Below are positions 32,758-43,895 of a DNA stretch of 64,000 nt, one piece after another (position 1 is the stretch's first letter; each line of letters begins with the position of its first letter). The DNA lies in assembly GCA_028456385.1 (NCBI GenBank), contig JALNQF010000056.1, positions 124,001 to 188,000 on the forward strand, written 5' to 3'. The position numbers and the translations under genes are program-made. The notes under the pieces are model-generated. The model did no database searches. It saw nothing but the letters and a program-made list of their open reading frames with translations, and was not told the DNA's origin. The DNA is from Ophiosphaerella korrae (lineage: Eukaryota; Ascomycota; Dothideomycetes; Pleosporales; Phaeosphaeriaceae).

Positions 32758-35232
32758 GATTGATTAAGTGACAGAAGAACTGCGGAGAGTGGACGATAGT
32801 AAAAGAGTGAAGCAACAGAACATGGAAACGGCCCTTGTTTAAAATTTAATGACAAATTACAGGTATTATGCAAGTATTAAAATATCACATGAAGGCGGGA
32901 GCAAGGGCAATGAGAGAGGATAATAGGCGACCTGTAACTGCTTTGCAGTTGAAGGAATCCTTCAAGTACTTCTATGCCCATCAAAATTGGACCTCTAACT
33001 AGTCATTTCATGTTTCGTTGAGATAAAAATGCTCCCGTCCAATATAATCTTGGGGTCAGATTTCGGCTTGATAATTCCGCATAGGAGTTGAGTCAGACAA
33101 GGAGATCTTAAGCTTCACGGAAGACTGCGGTATCATCTGTTAATATTCATGGAACCCTCGAAAGTCTTCCTCCTGCATAATTGTGCGGCTCACTATCACT
33201 GTTTGAGCTTCTCGCCACCGTTTTGGTTCGGCTAGGTCGACTGTCCTCCCGTGTTGAAGACGCATATAATGTCCGTCGCGGGCCATTTACCGTCAATGTC
33301 AGCTCGTATACCAACGAAAAAAGCTGAATGAACCACCGCGTGCCCCTGTAATGATCAATCTAGGTCGTTGTTAGACCCACGGTATTGGATACCATAACGT
33401 CGGACCCATCACCTGCGCCTCTCTCGTATATGACAGGGTATGGGATTCGCCTACACTTTTAGGAACATGTAATCCTCCAAAGGAGGCGTTTCCCAGGCCG
33501 TGATACAGGCGTTCGGCTCCTCCGAGCGAATCGGATGATTATAGACAGCATCTTTTGGTTGTAGTGAACAAACATAGTAAGTCAACATGGCATAACAATG
33601 TCAAGATACCTTTTACCAGAGTATATAGTGCTCTCTACTTGTCCTGCTTGAGATCAAAAATTTCCTAGTCGTACATGCCAGCCAGCATTACACCCTGTCG
33701 TTTGTGCGACATAGGCGGAAGACTACCTGACCATAATCTAGTTAGTAATTTTCGAGCCATTGCGCAGCAGAAATGGTTCGAGTATTGGAGAGAAAGTATA
33801 CCATAGTACTGTTACTTTTGTAGGACAAGCGGGGCCCGCGGGGACCTAACGGGCCGTCATCCTGTGGCGCGGTTGGCACTAGGTGCTTAGGCGGTACTTC
33901 GTGCTTGGGGCGCCTGGCCCAACGCAAATATACTTTCGCTTGATAGCATTCATCCATCAAATCCGTGTCAAGCTCTCATCCCCTAATGGGGTCTAGACGG
34001 AAACCATGAGGCAGTGCGTTGCAATTTCGAGATACTGTTGGTTCTCTCATCCATGAGGTTCGTAGTACGAACAATACAACTCTGCAAAGTCTTCACCTAC
34101 AAATTTCATCAGCCAGGAAAGAACAGTGCAGCAGTTTGCTGAGTATAACTCTAGCCAGCCACAACCATGATCTGCAGGCATTAGTCCACTATTCAGCTCG
34201 TACTGTACACAGCACCTGGGCACCCACAAACCTGGTCCGCGCAGCCCAACGAAGAGAAAGAAGAGAGAGAGAGAGAGAAGCATGGGTCAGGGATATGGTG
34301 CAAGGCATATCCATATCATCACACCTGATAAGCAAAACCCTTGATTCTCTGGGGGGGTTTTAAGCTTTCTGAAGAGATGCGTTGGCCACTCAGCTGAATA
34401 GGTTGAGTGTAGGCTCCATTATCTTGGTATATAAAGATGTCTTACGTTGGTAAACGATGAATAGGAAAAAAGCTTCATCATGCGATTGTCCTATTAGAAG
34501 GGATTACAATTCGGTCCTGTTCCCTGATTTTAGAATGCTGTTCTCGCCATTTGCTCCCGATCCTTCTAGACGACGGGATTGAAAGCGGCGATGGCTTCGG
34601 CTGTGCTCATCTTAGTGGCAGTCTACTTCGTATACACGCAGTCTTGACTTTACAGGTAACTCATCTTCATCTTCGAAAATTTCCTAGGTCAAGCGAGATT
34701 GCGTGTGTTCTCGAGACAATGATTCTCGATCTCGAGGAAGAATCGGTCTTATTCGGGCCAACTCAACGGTTCGCGTTCATTTTGACACCGATAAACTTTC
34801 GTCAAGCCGCAAAATGACTGGTGCGTGCATTTGGACCATGTTCCATCTACGTTCCATCTGCGCAACCATGCTGATGTGCCGTCTCCGACATACGTATCGT
34901 GCAAGGATCACGTATAGCCACATCACAGGCCATTGGATACGGCTGGCAAGCCGTCTTCTGAGTTTTTTTTGCATCCGCCTCGTCTAGCTAGTTACTTTAA
35001 TATCAACTCTTCAAGCATGCATATACGAGAATCTGATCATGCACTGGACGCTACAATTTCAGACAAATTCACCATGCCGTGTTATGGCTTTACGTAAACT
35101 CCCATATCTCACTGCCTGTAAGCCTTAAGTCAACATCTTAAGAAATGCTTTGACATTCTATCATAATGCCTATATCATTTATTGATCACGAAGTACTCAC
35201 TACAAAATCCGTTCATTTGTGTCTATGTCAAT
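32758..35232. other. Gene-poor 2.5-kb region
   Basis: No intact gene is supported between the tyrosinase and rhodopsin-domain genes. Contents seen: a coding remnant at about 33060-33600 (listed separately), a GA run near 34264-34280, a G9 run near 34351, and AT-rich flanks. Short frames at 33742-33960 and 34551-34817 have no recognisable domain. Confidence 0.45.
33060..33600 (-). pseudogene. Unrecognised coding remnant, possibly with introns
   Basis: Minus-strand pieces read QPKDAVYNHPIRSEEPNACI, then TAWETPPLEDYMFLK before GTGTAG, then GDGSDVMVSNT before GTGGGT..TTACAG, then GHAVVHSAFFVGIRADIDGK and WPATDIICVFNTGG. After a shift follow RWREAQTVIVSRTIMQEEDF and SVKLKISLSDSTP. The apparent introns would be only about 35 bp, short for this genome, and at least one frame change and one stop are unexplained. 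It looks like a degraded gene of unknown family. Limits are approximate. Confidence 0.3.
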
Positions 35233-36756
35233 ATGATCCACCGACTCCTAGGCCCTCGACAGGGAGGCCCTCCAATACCATCACCAGAGTACATGGCTGA
35301 GAATCAAGCTTCAAGATTACTGGCTATAGAATGTTCTTTGTATGCCCTTTCGACGACCGCTGTACTAATGCGATTTTATGTTCGCATTTTCATGTTGAAG
35401 ATGTTTGGATGGGATGGTATGTAGTGCTCTAATATGCGTGCAAGCAAGGGAAACTAACCATGTATGTATCATAGATTGGATGATGGCAGTCTCGGCAGTG
35501 AGCCTTCACACCTTCTTCACCACACACCACTATAGCTGACCGATAAAACTAAAGTGCCTAAGTACAACATGCTTCGGACTGTTTATTTATTCCGTCCATT
35601 TGGGCCTTGGAAAACATGCCGAAGCGTTCCCAAAAGAGAATATATTTCCCTTTTTCAAGATCATGTACTTTTACTCTGTTGCAGTCATCACAGCATACAG
35701 CATGATCAAGCTATCAATCGGTTTCTTTCTGCTCCGACTAGCAGATCGTACCCGATGGAGGCCTTTCTTGATCGGCATGCTGAGTAAGCAAATCACTTTA
35801 TGCTATGCGACAAACTATTAACGTAATTGAATAGTTTTCATTGGAGTATTCACAATCGGTTCTACATTTGCAATCATTTTCCAGTGCTGGCCTGTTCAAG
35901 CCGCATGGGACTTCAACTTGCGACCACCAACCGGGTACGTTTACACCAAAGATTTCAAAACAAGCCATAAAAAACTAATATAACACTCAGAGCTGCTAAG
36001 TGCTATGCCTTGGATATATTCAAGAATATCGGAGTCTTCAACTCCTCCATCAACATCGCAACCGATCTACTCTTCGCTCTTATTCCCATCCCCATGGTCT
36101 GGCGTCTCAAGCTTAACCTCCAAACGCGCATCGGCCTAGCTATCATCCTTAGCCTAGGCTTATTTGCGTCAGCAGTTGCGATATATAAAACGCCCATGCA
36201 GTACAACTTCTTCAAAGTGAAAGACTGGTCCGGCAAAGGTTCGTACTATTACATTTGGCAGCAGTAAGTGCATCCCCACAGATCCATTCCTCGACTCAAT
36301 TTTGAACGTGAATAACAACTGATGAAACCTTGTACCAGAGTCGAAATGCACATCGGCATCATGGCTGCCTGCCTCCCAACCCACAAACCCCTCTTTGCGA
36401 GCTTCTTTGGCCAAATACGCACACTAACCAAGGGCCGAAGCAGCAGCTCAGGCGGCATCAGCGCGCCATTCAAGTCGAATGGATATGTCAAGCAGGATGA
36501 TATCCATGGAAAGAATAGCTATGGGATGAAAAACCTGAGTGAGGGCTCGCAATCACGCTCGCGGAGCCAGTATGATGACGATGATGATGTGCTGTTAGGA
36601 AAGGAGATGTATAGCGTGACGACGAGCGGTGGACGAATAAGACGGAGCTCGATGGGTGGAAGTGATGGAAGTACTTTGGAGCATGGGAATCGGGGATCGA
36701 GAGGGGCGGGGAGCATAACGATTGCGAGGACAACGAAGGTCGATGTGATTCATTGA
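35233..36756 (+). CDS. Fungal rhodopsin-domain integral membrane protein
   Basis: Six exons: 35233-35416, 35475-35497, 35555-35783, 35835-35934, 35991-36263 and 36339-36756. Phases all match and give 408 residues. Membrane segments include LLAIECSLYALSTTAVLMRF, FGLFIYSVHLGLG, YFYSVAVITAYSMIKLSIGF, IFIGVFTIGSTFAIIFQCWP, FALIPIPMVW and GLAIILSLGLFASAVAIY. CWPVQAAWD, INIATDLLFALIPIPM and EMHIGIMAACLPT are hallmarks of the fungal rhodopsin domain (PF20684, formerly SAT4-like). The 23-nt second exon is short but both its introns have good branch and splice sequences (gctgac before the third exon). The tail is polar, with a Gly/Ser-rich cytoplasmic end. There is no CFEM domain. Ligand and function are unknown. 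Confidence 0.85.
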
Positions 36757-37160
36757 GAGTGGTTTGTCCACTTGTGGTTTTTTGGAAAACGAACCAGATG
36801 AAGAAGGGTATTTATATACCACTTGGGGTCAACACTGGTGGATACAATCAATTACTTGATATGACAACTTCAATGACACACTAAGGCGTTTGTGATCAAT
36901 AGGCGCAACTGTGGAACGATTCCCAGTGGTGCCATCTAATAATCGGTAGTAGTTTATTAAGCTACTACGTAAGGAACTCAATTAACTTAACTTAGCCTAG
37001 CCGAGTTCTATATCGCTATACCAGGATATAAAGTAGAAAAATATATCAATTAGGCTTCTGTCTCTCTATACTTATATCAAGGGTCTAAATTCTAGTCCGT
37101 GCGATAGTTTCCCTGTGTGCTTGTCTATATGCTTCGTGTGGTTTTGTGTATCTTGATAAT
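36757..37160. other. Convergent 3' flanks
   Basis: 404 AT-rich bases between the rhodopsin-domain gene and the phosphatase gene, with no ORF of note. Confidence 0.5.
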
Positions 37161-38171
37161 TCATTTAGTGGTAACAACATTAACTCCAGCAGCACCACTC
37201 TTGTAGGCTTCATATCCCTCTTGGGCCGCGTCTTTGGCTGTAGTCTTACCCTCGACGATGTCTTTGCACTTTGACAAAATATCAGACCAGTCCTGAAATA
37301 CGGTGAAGGGTACATTCTCCCTGGCGCAATAGCTGATCAAGTCATGGCCCTTTTTCGCGAAAAGAAGGTCCGTCTCCCGCGCAGCAGAGAGATCGGAGAC
37401 GCCGTCTAGAAGGACTAAGTTAGTGACTGTCTAATAAGCAGTAGTTCACAGGGCAGCTTACCACCAGCGTAGAACATAGTTGGCCGTTCGCTCTCAGGTA
37501 ATGACGAATACTTCCTCAGCTCAACCGATTTGTCGTGCCCGAAACCTGACTCAGGGTGTCGGAACAAAATCTCCCAGCCGCCTTCTTCGTTGATGTGCTT
37601 TCCCTGTCTTGCACCCACATAATTTCCAACCACTTGCATCTTATCTGCTGTTGGGCCTACTAGCTTCTCCAGGAGGGCGTGAATGATGGGCTCCATGCCG
37701 CCGCTCAACACGACTACTGGAATGTTGTTTTCCAAGCTCCATTTGTAGAACTCGGCGAAGTAGGGATCGAGCTTGATGTTGTCGACGAGGAGTTGTATGC
37801 ATTGGTGATAGGGCGTTTTGATGCTCTCCATCATGTCTCGAAACGAGTCGCGGAAAGTGACCTTGCCAGCAAGAGTGTCGAGGTTTCCCTGGCGGCGCTT
37901 TGCTTGGCCGTAGCCGATATTGTCGGTCATGTAGTCATTGCCTGGAGAGATGATGAGTATGGGATGGATTGGGCATGGCTGGCAACGCAACTGCTAAGAC
38001 TCACTGTCCTGGAGGGTGATTGTGCCGTCAAAGTCGGTGAAGAAGATGAACTACAGTGTGGTCAGCGTGGGTTCCGAGGATCGGAAAGCATTGCATGGCG
38101 GTGGCCAGGGGACGCACCTTTGGGTTGGTGGCCATGGCAGGCAGATCTACCACAGCATTTTGAGCACCCAT
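37161..38171 (-). CDS. HAD-superfamily phosphatase of the phosphoserine-phosphatase/MtnX-like group
   Basis: Exons 38171-38118, 38050-38005, 37941-37462 and 37405-37161 join in phase (274 residues). Motif I is FFTDFDGTITLQDSND, with the nucleophile Asp. Motif II is in VVVLSGGMEP, and motif IV is GGDGVSDLSAARETDLLFAK. The helical cap begins at YMTDNIGYGQAKR. The group includes 2,3-diketo-5-methylthiopentyl-phosphate and small-molecule phosphomonoesterases; the substrate here cannot be told. It is divergent from MDM33 across 265 bp. Confidence 0.88.
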
Positions 38172-38186
38172 CTTGCCGGTGGGGTA

Positions 38187-38208
38187 GTTGTGTTGTGTTG
38201 TGTTGTGC
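38187..38208. repeat. GTTGT pentanucleotide microsatellite
   Basis: About four GTTGT units stand just upstream of the phosphatase start, in the region shared with MDM33. Confidence 0.8.
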
Positions 38209-38436
38209 TGTTGAAGTGACTGCGGTGAGGTAAAATGACGGCAATGGTGTTTGACGGGCAAAACGCTGGAGGGGCTAAGAAATCCATCTCCTTTGGGCAT
38301 TCCGGTCGGAAGGCCAGGGACCAGTCTTGGGTGGCACGCACCTTGGCAACCAGGTCAAGCTTGATACGCAATCGCCAATGCGGACCTCGGAGCGCTGAGG
38401 ATTGCCGTGGCTTTGTGAGTGCATCCTCTGCCAGAC

Positions 38437-40040
38437 ATGAGGCCTTTGCTTCAATATGCTTCACGCTCGCTTGCCACCAACACCGTCCTGGTGACATCAC
38501 CACCACGATCCTTAGGGGGGTTTGTGTGCCAAACACCGTCCATCTGCCTGCGATGCCACTACCGCAATGCCTCCGCTTCCCCGCGCAACAGCAACAAGGC
38601 TCAGCTAAACTCAGAAATTCTTAGAAGATGCCGGCTACGCCCGTTCTCGGCTTCGGTAGCATGGCGAGAGGACAAGCAAGCGCCAAACCCGTCCAAGCCC
38701 ATAGCCATGCCATCCCCCGCCTCTGTCTCCCAGCCGGTGCCAGGAGGCCGAGTTGAGGATAGGGCTCCAGCGGTAGTGTCATCCCTTGAAAGCCAGGAAC
38801 GACTGCAAGAAGAGCCAGATGCTCTGTTAGAACAACAGGCGAATGAGAGTAAAACCTCCAATACAAAAAGCCCCGACGTAGCCGATAACATAAGGCGTGT
38901 TCCCGACGAGTACCTGCCCTCACACCGTGAACGGCAGAGATGGAACTTGTCCAAACGACTGTCTAGCCTCATGGACGACCTGTTACCTAAGCTTGCCGTA
39001 GTCACACAAAAAGTCAACACATATACTGGAACCGACTACTCCGGTGTCGAGGCATTGAGACGTGAGATCAAGGAACAAGGTAGACCATCTCATACTAAAA
39101 TGTTTTCCACGGCTAACAACAGCTAGAGAATCTCGTCAAAGCTCGCCGAGCGGCTATTGATACGGCCAAACATGCTCTCGATGTCGCACACGCCCAGCAA
39201 GCCTCCGCACAGAAGGAGGTCGTCGCCTTGCTTGAGCGCAAGCACTCGTGGGCCGACGGTGATCTCGAGCGCTACATGTCTCTCATTCGCTCTGAACACA
39301 TCAACGACCAGGCGGTAAAGGTGGCTAAAGACAGTGTAAAATCATCCGAGGCTGCGTTGGAAGAGGCAAGGACTCAGCTCGAGAAGAGGGAGCGAGCACA
39401 ATACCACGAAGAACAAATCTGGAGTGATACCATTCGGAGAAACAGCACATGGGTTACATTCGGGTTGATGGGCGTGAATATCTTCTTGCTCCTCCTGAGC
39501 TTGGCGATCCTCGAGCCGTGGAGGAGGAGGAGGATGGTAAGAGAAATTAAGAGTGCTCTGGAAGCACAGAAGGTGGCTACCGAGCCCATGCTTGCCCCTT
39601 CATCGGTACCAGTGGCGTCAACTACTCCTGAGAAAGAAGTCGACAGTATACAAGATAAGGCTGCCATTGAGCCTACGGGTAGCGCCCTTGAACTAGCGAC
39701 TCCTGCTGTCTTTGATGGGGAGCTGCCGACTTCAATTCTGTCCACAAATACCGGTCCTGCGAGCGTCACCTCCTCTCCTTTTATACCGGATGATATAGAA
39801 CCATCTCCAAAGCCTCTTGTGGTTGACATCGCAGAGGTCCCCCCTATTAGCCCTCTCCCCCATCATCCAGAAACGTGGCGAAGCAGGATTCGTTGGACAA
39901 TTCAAGATATCGTTAGCAAGCGAACCATCTCAATCAGGAGAATCGACTATACCACAGCCATCCTACAGGGCGCTGCAGCCGGCGCAGCAGCCGGCGCAGT
40001 CATCACAGCCGCGCTCATCGCTCTGTGGCGACCAATGTGA
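38437..40040 (+). CDS. MDM33: Mitochondrial inner-membrane protein MDM33/SHE9
   Basis: Exons 38437-39079 and 39127-40040 join in phase (518 residues), reading REIKEQENLVKARRAAIDTA across the junction. ATG 38437 (MRPLLQYASRSLA) gives a basic, Ser-rich mitochondrial presequence. The conserved core includes LSSLMDDLLPKLAVVTQKVN, YTGTDYSGVEALR, coiled coil, and RRNSTWVTFGLMGVNIFLLL leading to a membrane span; a second span lies at the C-terminus (AAGAAAGAVITAALIALW). MDM33 family proteins shape mitochondrial inner membranes. The middle region is low-complexity and acidic. Confidence 0.92.
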
Positions 40041-40218
40041 TATTTGCGCAGCAGCGACATTTGTCCCGAGTGTAGCATATATAGACATATAGATACCCCA
40101 AAGCAAAACATATCTAATTGCTATTCTCCATCTACCAAACATTCCAACGGATTTACCACACCCACCAAAACAAAGCCAATATCGCTCCTCGATTTCCCGC
40201 CCTGACAATGCTCCACGT

Positions 40219-43200
40219 TTACCTCATCGGCAACTGATTCTGCCACTCAGGATCCACTTTACTCTGTTTGAAAAAGCTCTTCCCCTTCAACCACTGCCGA
40301 TATGCCTTGTACCTCTTCTTCGCCCCATCGTCATCCTCCACATCCAGCGGGTTCTCCCTAACCTTCAAAAACTCCTCAAACTCTTCAATGTCCTGCTCAG
40401 GCGTTTGAAATTTCGCCGCACTAGCCAGGGGCTGCGGCTCCGTGTCGCTCAGGTAGGATGGGTGCAGGTGGGCCTGCAGGTTGTGGAAGGAGTAGGAGGG
40501 CGCGTGGGAGAAGGGGGTGCTGACGGACTGAGCGGTCATGGGGCGCGTAGAGGCGAAGGAGCGAATAGACGCGACGTCTGTGTCGAGGCGAGGGAGATCG
40601 GGGGGTGTGAGGCGGAAGGGGAGGTCGTCGGCATCTTTAACAGAGCGTGGGTCGTCCTCCTGTGTCATGCTGAGGTATTCGTAGTATTCGGTTGCGCTGG
40701 GGTCGTCTGCGCTGGGGCCTTCACTGCTTACAACTAAAGGAAGATTGAGGGGGTGCTCGATGTAGCGAAAGTATTCTTCTTCTTCGGCGGTCGAGATAGA
40801 AGGGTTCATGCTGTTATCGTAGAATTGTGCGAGGGTCCATTGATTGGTGAGGGCTTTGTTGGCAGGCTTGAAGCCTGGCTTGAGAGTCGAGGATAGCCCG
40901 GTGGATGTTGATGTTGAATTGTTTAATAATGGGAAAGCTCCTGTCGTCGCTGGTGCGGAGACAGGCATTTGAGTTTCAAAATGAGGGTCTCGGAGAATAG
41001 AATGCGTCACTCCTGGCTCAACATACGAAAGACTGAGGTTTGCAGCTCGCCTCCTACGGTCGAGGATGCCCTCATGATGAGCTTCAGTTTCGCTAGATGG
41101 GTCGATGATTGTCACTCCCTTCCGGAGGGCCTTCTTCCCGTCCCTCCCATGGGGATCGTCGTGTTGCTTCTTACGCGGCACAAATGGAGATAAATTTTCC
41201 TTCCGTGAAGGATACGCTCCATCTCTAGCGTCTCGTCCAGCACGTGGAGCAGCTAAGCGAAAAGCAAGTATCTTGAGAAATGAAGAAATGGCCAGGGGTC
41301 GATAGTATTCTAACCAATAATCATCATGGGTATTGAGAAAAGCTTGTTGGTAAGGAACGATTGATGGCGGAAGCAAACGAGGTTCAAGATGCGCATGGCT
41401 AAACCACTGAATATAATTAGGGTGTGGTTTGGTAAGCCATAAGCGCGGATGTTCGTGATGGAGGTAGTAGTCAGTTGAGAGGTCCCACAGGAGCGGCTGA
41501 TCCTTTTTGTAGATATAGTTCCCTAGGAACAGATTGTAGGCTTCTTGTCGCTGTGAATCAAGAAACGAATTGTGGTAGTAACGCTTGAAACTTTCCACCA
41601 TATCTCGTGAGCTGCTTTGCCACTGGTTGATCTTGCGGTATGTAGCCATGGTATTGACGAGATGTGACCCACCGTATTGAATTGCGATGGTATCTCCGTG
41701 CTTGTGGAACATGTACGTAAACATCTCAACACAGTCAGAGTCGTACTCAACTGTGTTACCAGCAATGACTCCAAGAGCCTGAAGCTGACGGCCCAATGCT
41801 CTCTTGCCTATCACAAATTGAGCGGCGTTCGTTCGGTCTAAACAGTCGATACAGTTAGTCCGAGCGACTCCATTCTGTACTTGTGGTAAGTCAACAAGTT
41901 CGTCACCGTTGTGAAAAAATCCCGTTTCGGTAAGAACCTTCTCAGCAAGGTCTTCTAAAGTGCCGATAACATCTTGACCTCTGGTTTTTGCTGCTCTAGA
42001 CATATCGAATGCTTCGTATACGATTTTCTTGTCTTTGGGCAGTGACTGATTTAGGTAGTCAATGCAATGCTTGTATTCGTAAAGCAGCTTCGACTCTCTT
42101 GGCGTTCGCTCTCGTGCTTTGATAAGGTTCAACACATACACCGGAGCACCATATCTCTTGAACAAATGATTGAAGTGAAGGCCTGCTGCGCTGTAGAACG
42201 GGTCCACAAGGCTCAAGTCAACATCCGGTCTCGGGCTCACACCAGTATTGTCCTGTGTCCAGAAGAGAGGAATGCTGCCGCGATGCTGAACATAAGAAGT
42301 GTAGGTAGGGCTTGCGTACATCCGAGGGCCCGGTGCATGGAATGAAGTGGTAAGTGCATCTGAGACGATTTGTTCCGTTTCCACATCATTAGCTACGTAT
42401 CCTGAGTCATTTGTTCCACGCTTGAGAAAACGAGCACCTGCAAAGAAGCGTGATCTGCGGGCAATAATAGTGAGGTATATCCGACGGCCAAAAACATCGA
42501 TCGAGGATTGATCAATATAGCCGTGGGTGATCGGGTGACACCAGTCGTACACATTCTTCAGGCTATCGTGGGCTGGCTCAAGAAGATGATGGTTCCAAAC
42601 AAACATATCTTGGAAGTCTCGTTCGTGATATGCACCATGTTCTCTGAGCACCGTTCGTTCTCGAATAATGTTTTGCTGGAGACTTCTAGTAATGTTGTAT
42701 GAGTAACTGAAGTAGAAAGATCTTGTGAGGTCTAAGGAGTTAAGAATGGCAAGAAATCTGGCCTCCTCGGGGCTGCGGTCTTTCTGGAACCTCGAAGTCG
42801 ACCCAGTAGTCAAAGGAACCATTTCGGTACCATCAACTTGGTAGATATAATGTCCACCCAACACAGCAATTTGAGTTCTTTTGGTTATCAACAGCATATA
42901 GTATGCTTCTGTAAATCTGATGAAGCCTAGCAATCCCCAAGCACTACATTTGGGCTTGATCCCGCCTGTGCTTTTGTTACCTTCATCGATGGTGTTTAGA
43001 AGCTGGTGCATTTCTCTCCTATTGTACAGGATATCGTCCTCGAAGATGTTCAGGTGACCTGGAGGTGCCGTGCGGTCGATTTTGAGTACTCGATATTGCT
43101 TTTCCATTATATCCGCCCCAACCAGGTAGAATCGCGTGCTTGTCTCATACAACGAGAACTTGTGCATGCGGTTGATTCCATTCTCGCCAACCTTCTCATA

Positions 43201-43530
43201 AGTAAAGCCCTTGCTCTTATGAACTGTAGAAGGGGTTGAAGACCTGTGTATAGGCACTCCAACAGCAGGATCATCCTCTTCACCACCAAACTTGGTTGAT
43301 TCAACGTTTTCCTGAGGTGTGCCCGGTTTCTTTTCTAAATCAGCCTCGGGCTTGAAATTATTGATAGGTGCGTCATTTTGAGGTGATAGATGTGGACTTT
43401 CAACAACAGTCGATGTTTTTTCAAACTCGTCTTGACGATCTGGAATGCTTTCAAGCGAAGTGGTTGCTCGGGAAGCCGCCGAGCCGGCCCGCTCTCTAGG
43501 CTCCGGCCTCGACCGAGAGCTATCCATCAT
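40219..43530 (-). CDS. FIG4: Sac1-domain phosphoinositide 5-phosphatase FIG4
   Basis: Single exon, 1103 residues from ATG 43530. The Sac domain contains INRMHKFSLYETSTRFYLVG, LGFIRFTEAYYMLLITKRTQ, the long Fig4-type central part (TTSFHAPGPRMYASPTYTSY) and the catalytic loop NCIDCLDRTNAAQFVIG (CX5R). A long acidic, Ser-rich C-terminus follows with FEEFLKVRENPLD. Fig4 works with Vac14 and Fab1 to set PI(3,5)P2 on the vacuole membrane. The first 100 residues are disordered. The length is above yeast Fig4 (879), mainly from the tails. Confidence 0.94.
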   Translation of the reverse strand: MMDSSRSRPEPRERAGSAASRATTSLESIPDRQDEFEKTSTVVESPHLSPQNDAPINNFKPEADLEKKPGTPQENVESTKFGGEEDDPAVGVPIHRSSTPSTVHKSKGFTYEKVGENGINRMHKFSLYETSTRFYLVGADIMEKQYRVLKIDRTAPPGHLNIFEDDILYNRREMHQLLNTIDEGNKSTGGIKPKCSAWGLLGFIRFTEAYYMLLITKRTQIAVLGGHYIYQVDGTEMVPLTTGSTSRFQKDRSPEEARFLAILNSLDLTRSFYFSYSYNITRSLQQNIIRERTVLREHGAYHERDFQDMFVWNHHLLEPAHDSLKNVYDWCHPITHGYIDQSSIDVFGRRIYLTIIARRSRFFAGARFLKRGTNDSGYVANDVETEQIVSDALTTSFHAPGPRMYASPTYTSYVQHRGSIPLFWTQDNTGVSPRPDVDLSLVDPFYSAAGLHFNHLFKRYGAPVYVLNLIKARERTPRESKLLYEYKHCIDYLNQSLPKDKKIVYEAFDMSRAAKTRGQDVIGTLEDLAEKVLTETGFFHNGDELVDLPQVQNGVARTNCIDCLDRTNAAQFVIGKRALGRQLQALGVIAGNTVEYDSDCVEMFTYMFHKHGDTIAIQYGGSHLVNTMATYRKINQWQSSSRDMVESFKRYYHNSFLDSQRQEAYNLFLGNYIYKKDQPLLWDLSTDYYLHHEHPRLWLTKPHPNYIQWFSHAHLEPRLLPPSIVPYQQAFLNTHDDYWLEYYRPLAISSFLKILAFRLAAPRAGRDARDGAYPSRKENLSPFVPRKKQHDDPHGRDGKKALRKGVTIIDPSSETEAHHEGILDRRRRAANLSLSYVEPGVTHSILRDPHFETQMPVSAPATTGAFPLLNNSTSTSTGLSSTLKPGFKPANKALTNQWTLAQFYDNSMNPSISTAEEEEYFRYIEHPLNLPLVVSSEGPSADDPSATEYYEYLSMTQEDDPRSVKDADDLPFRLTPPDLPRLDTDVASIRSFASTRPMTAQSVSTPFSHAPSYSFHNLQAHLHPSYLSDTEPQPLASAAKFQTPEQDIEEFEEFLKVRENPLDVEDDDGAKKRYKAYRQWLKGKSFFKQSKVDPEWQNQLPMR

Positions 43531-43895
43531 TTAGGACGTAACTTTAAGAACCTAAGTAAATGAATGGAGGCATATGGTGCTGTAGCCTGCAATAAACATG
43601 TTTTCTTCAGCTATGCCACAGCCGTTATTGTGACACAGGTGCACGGTTCGAGCAGAGATAAGCTCATGTGATGATTAGCAAGTTCAGTGATTGGAGAGCG
43701 CTATGTGCCTTGGGCTCTATATAGGAGAGTCGCTTGCAGTTGTAGGGTGGATTATTTGTGTAGGAAGAGCGTTCGTCTCAATCGAGGTTCACGGTCTTGG
43801 CGCGATTACGTCAAGGCACACGATCCACGTGCGCACTACTGGGTATCAAATGTGACAACGCAGAAGCTACGAAATGATGCTCGATAGTTTAAAAA
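43531..43895. other. Intergenic region: FIG4 promoter and MFS gene 3' flank
   Basis: 365 bp with no supported ORF. Confidence 0.45.

Noticed and set aside
33742..33960. 72-codon minus-strand ORF
   Set aside because: Arg/Pro-rich without a domain; not enough to call a gene or a transposase fragment.
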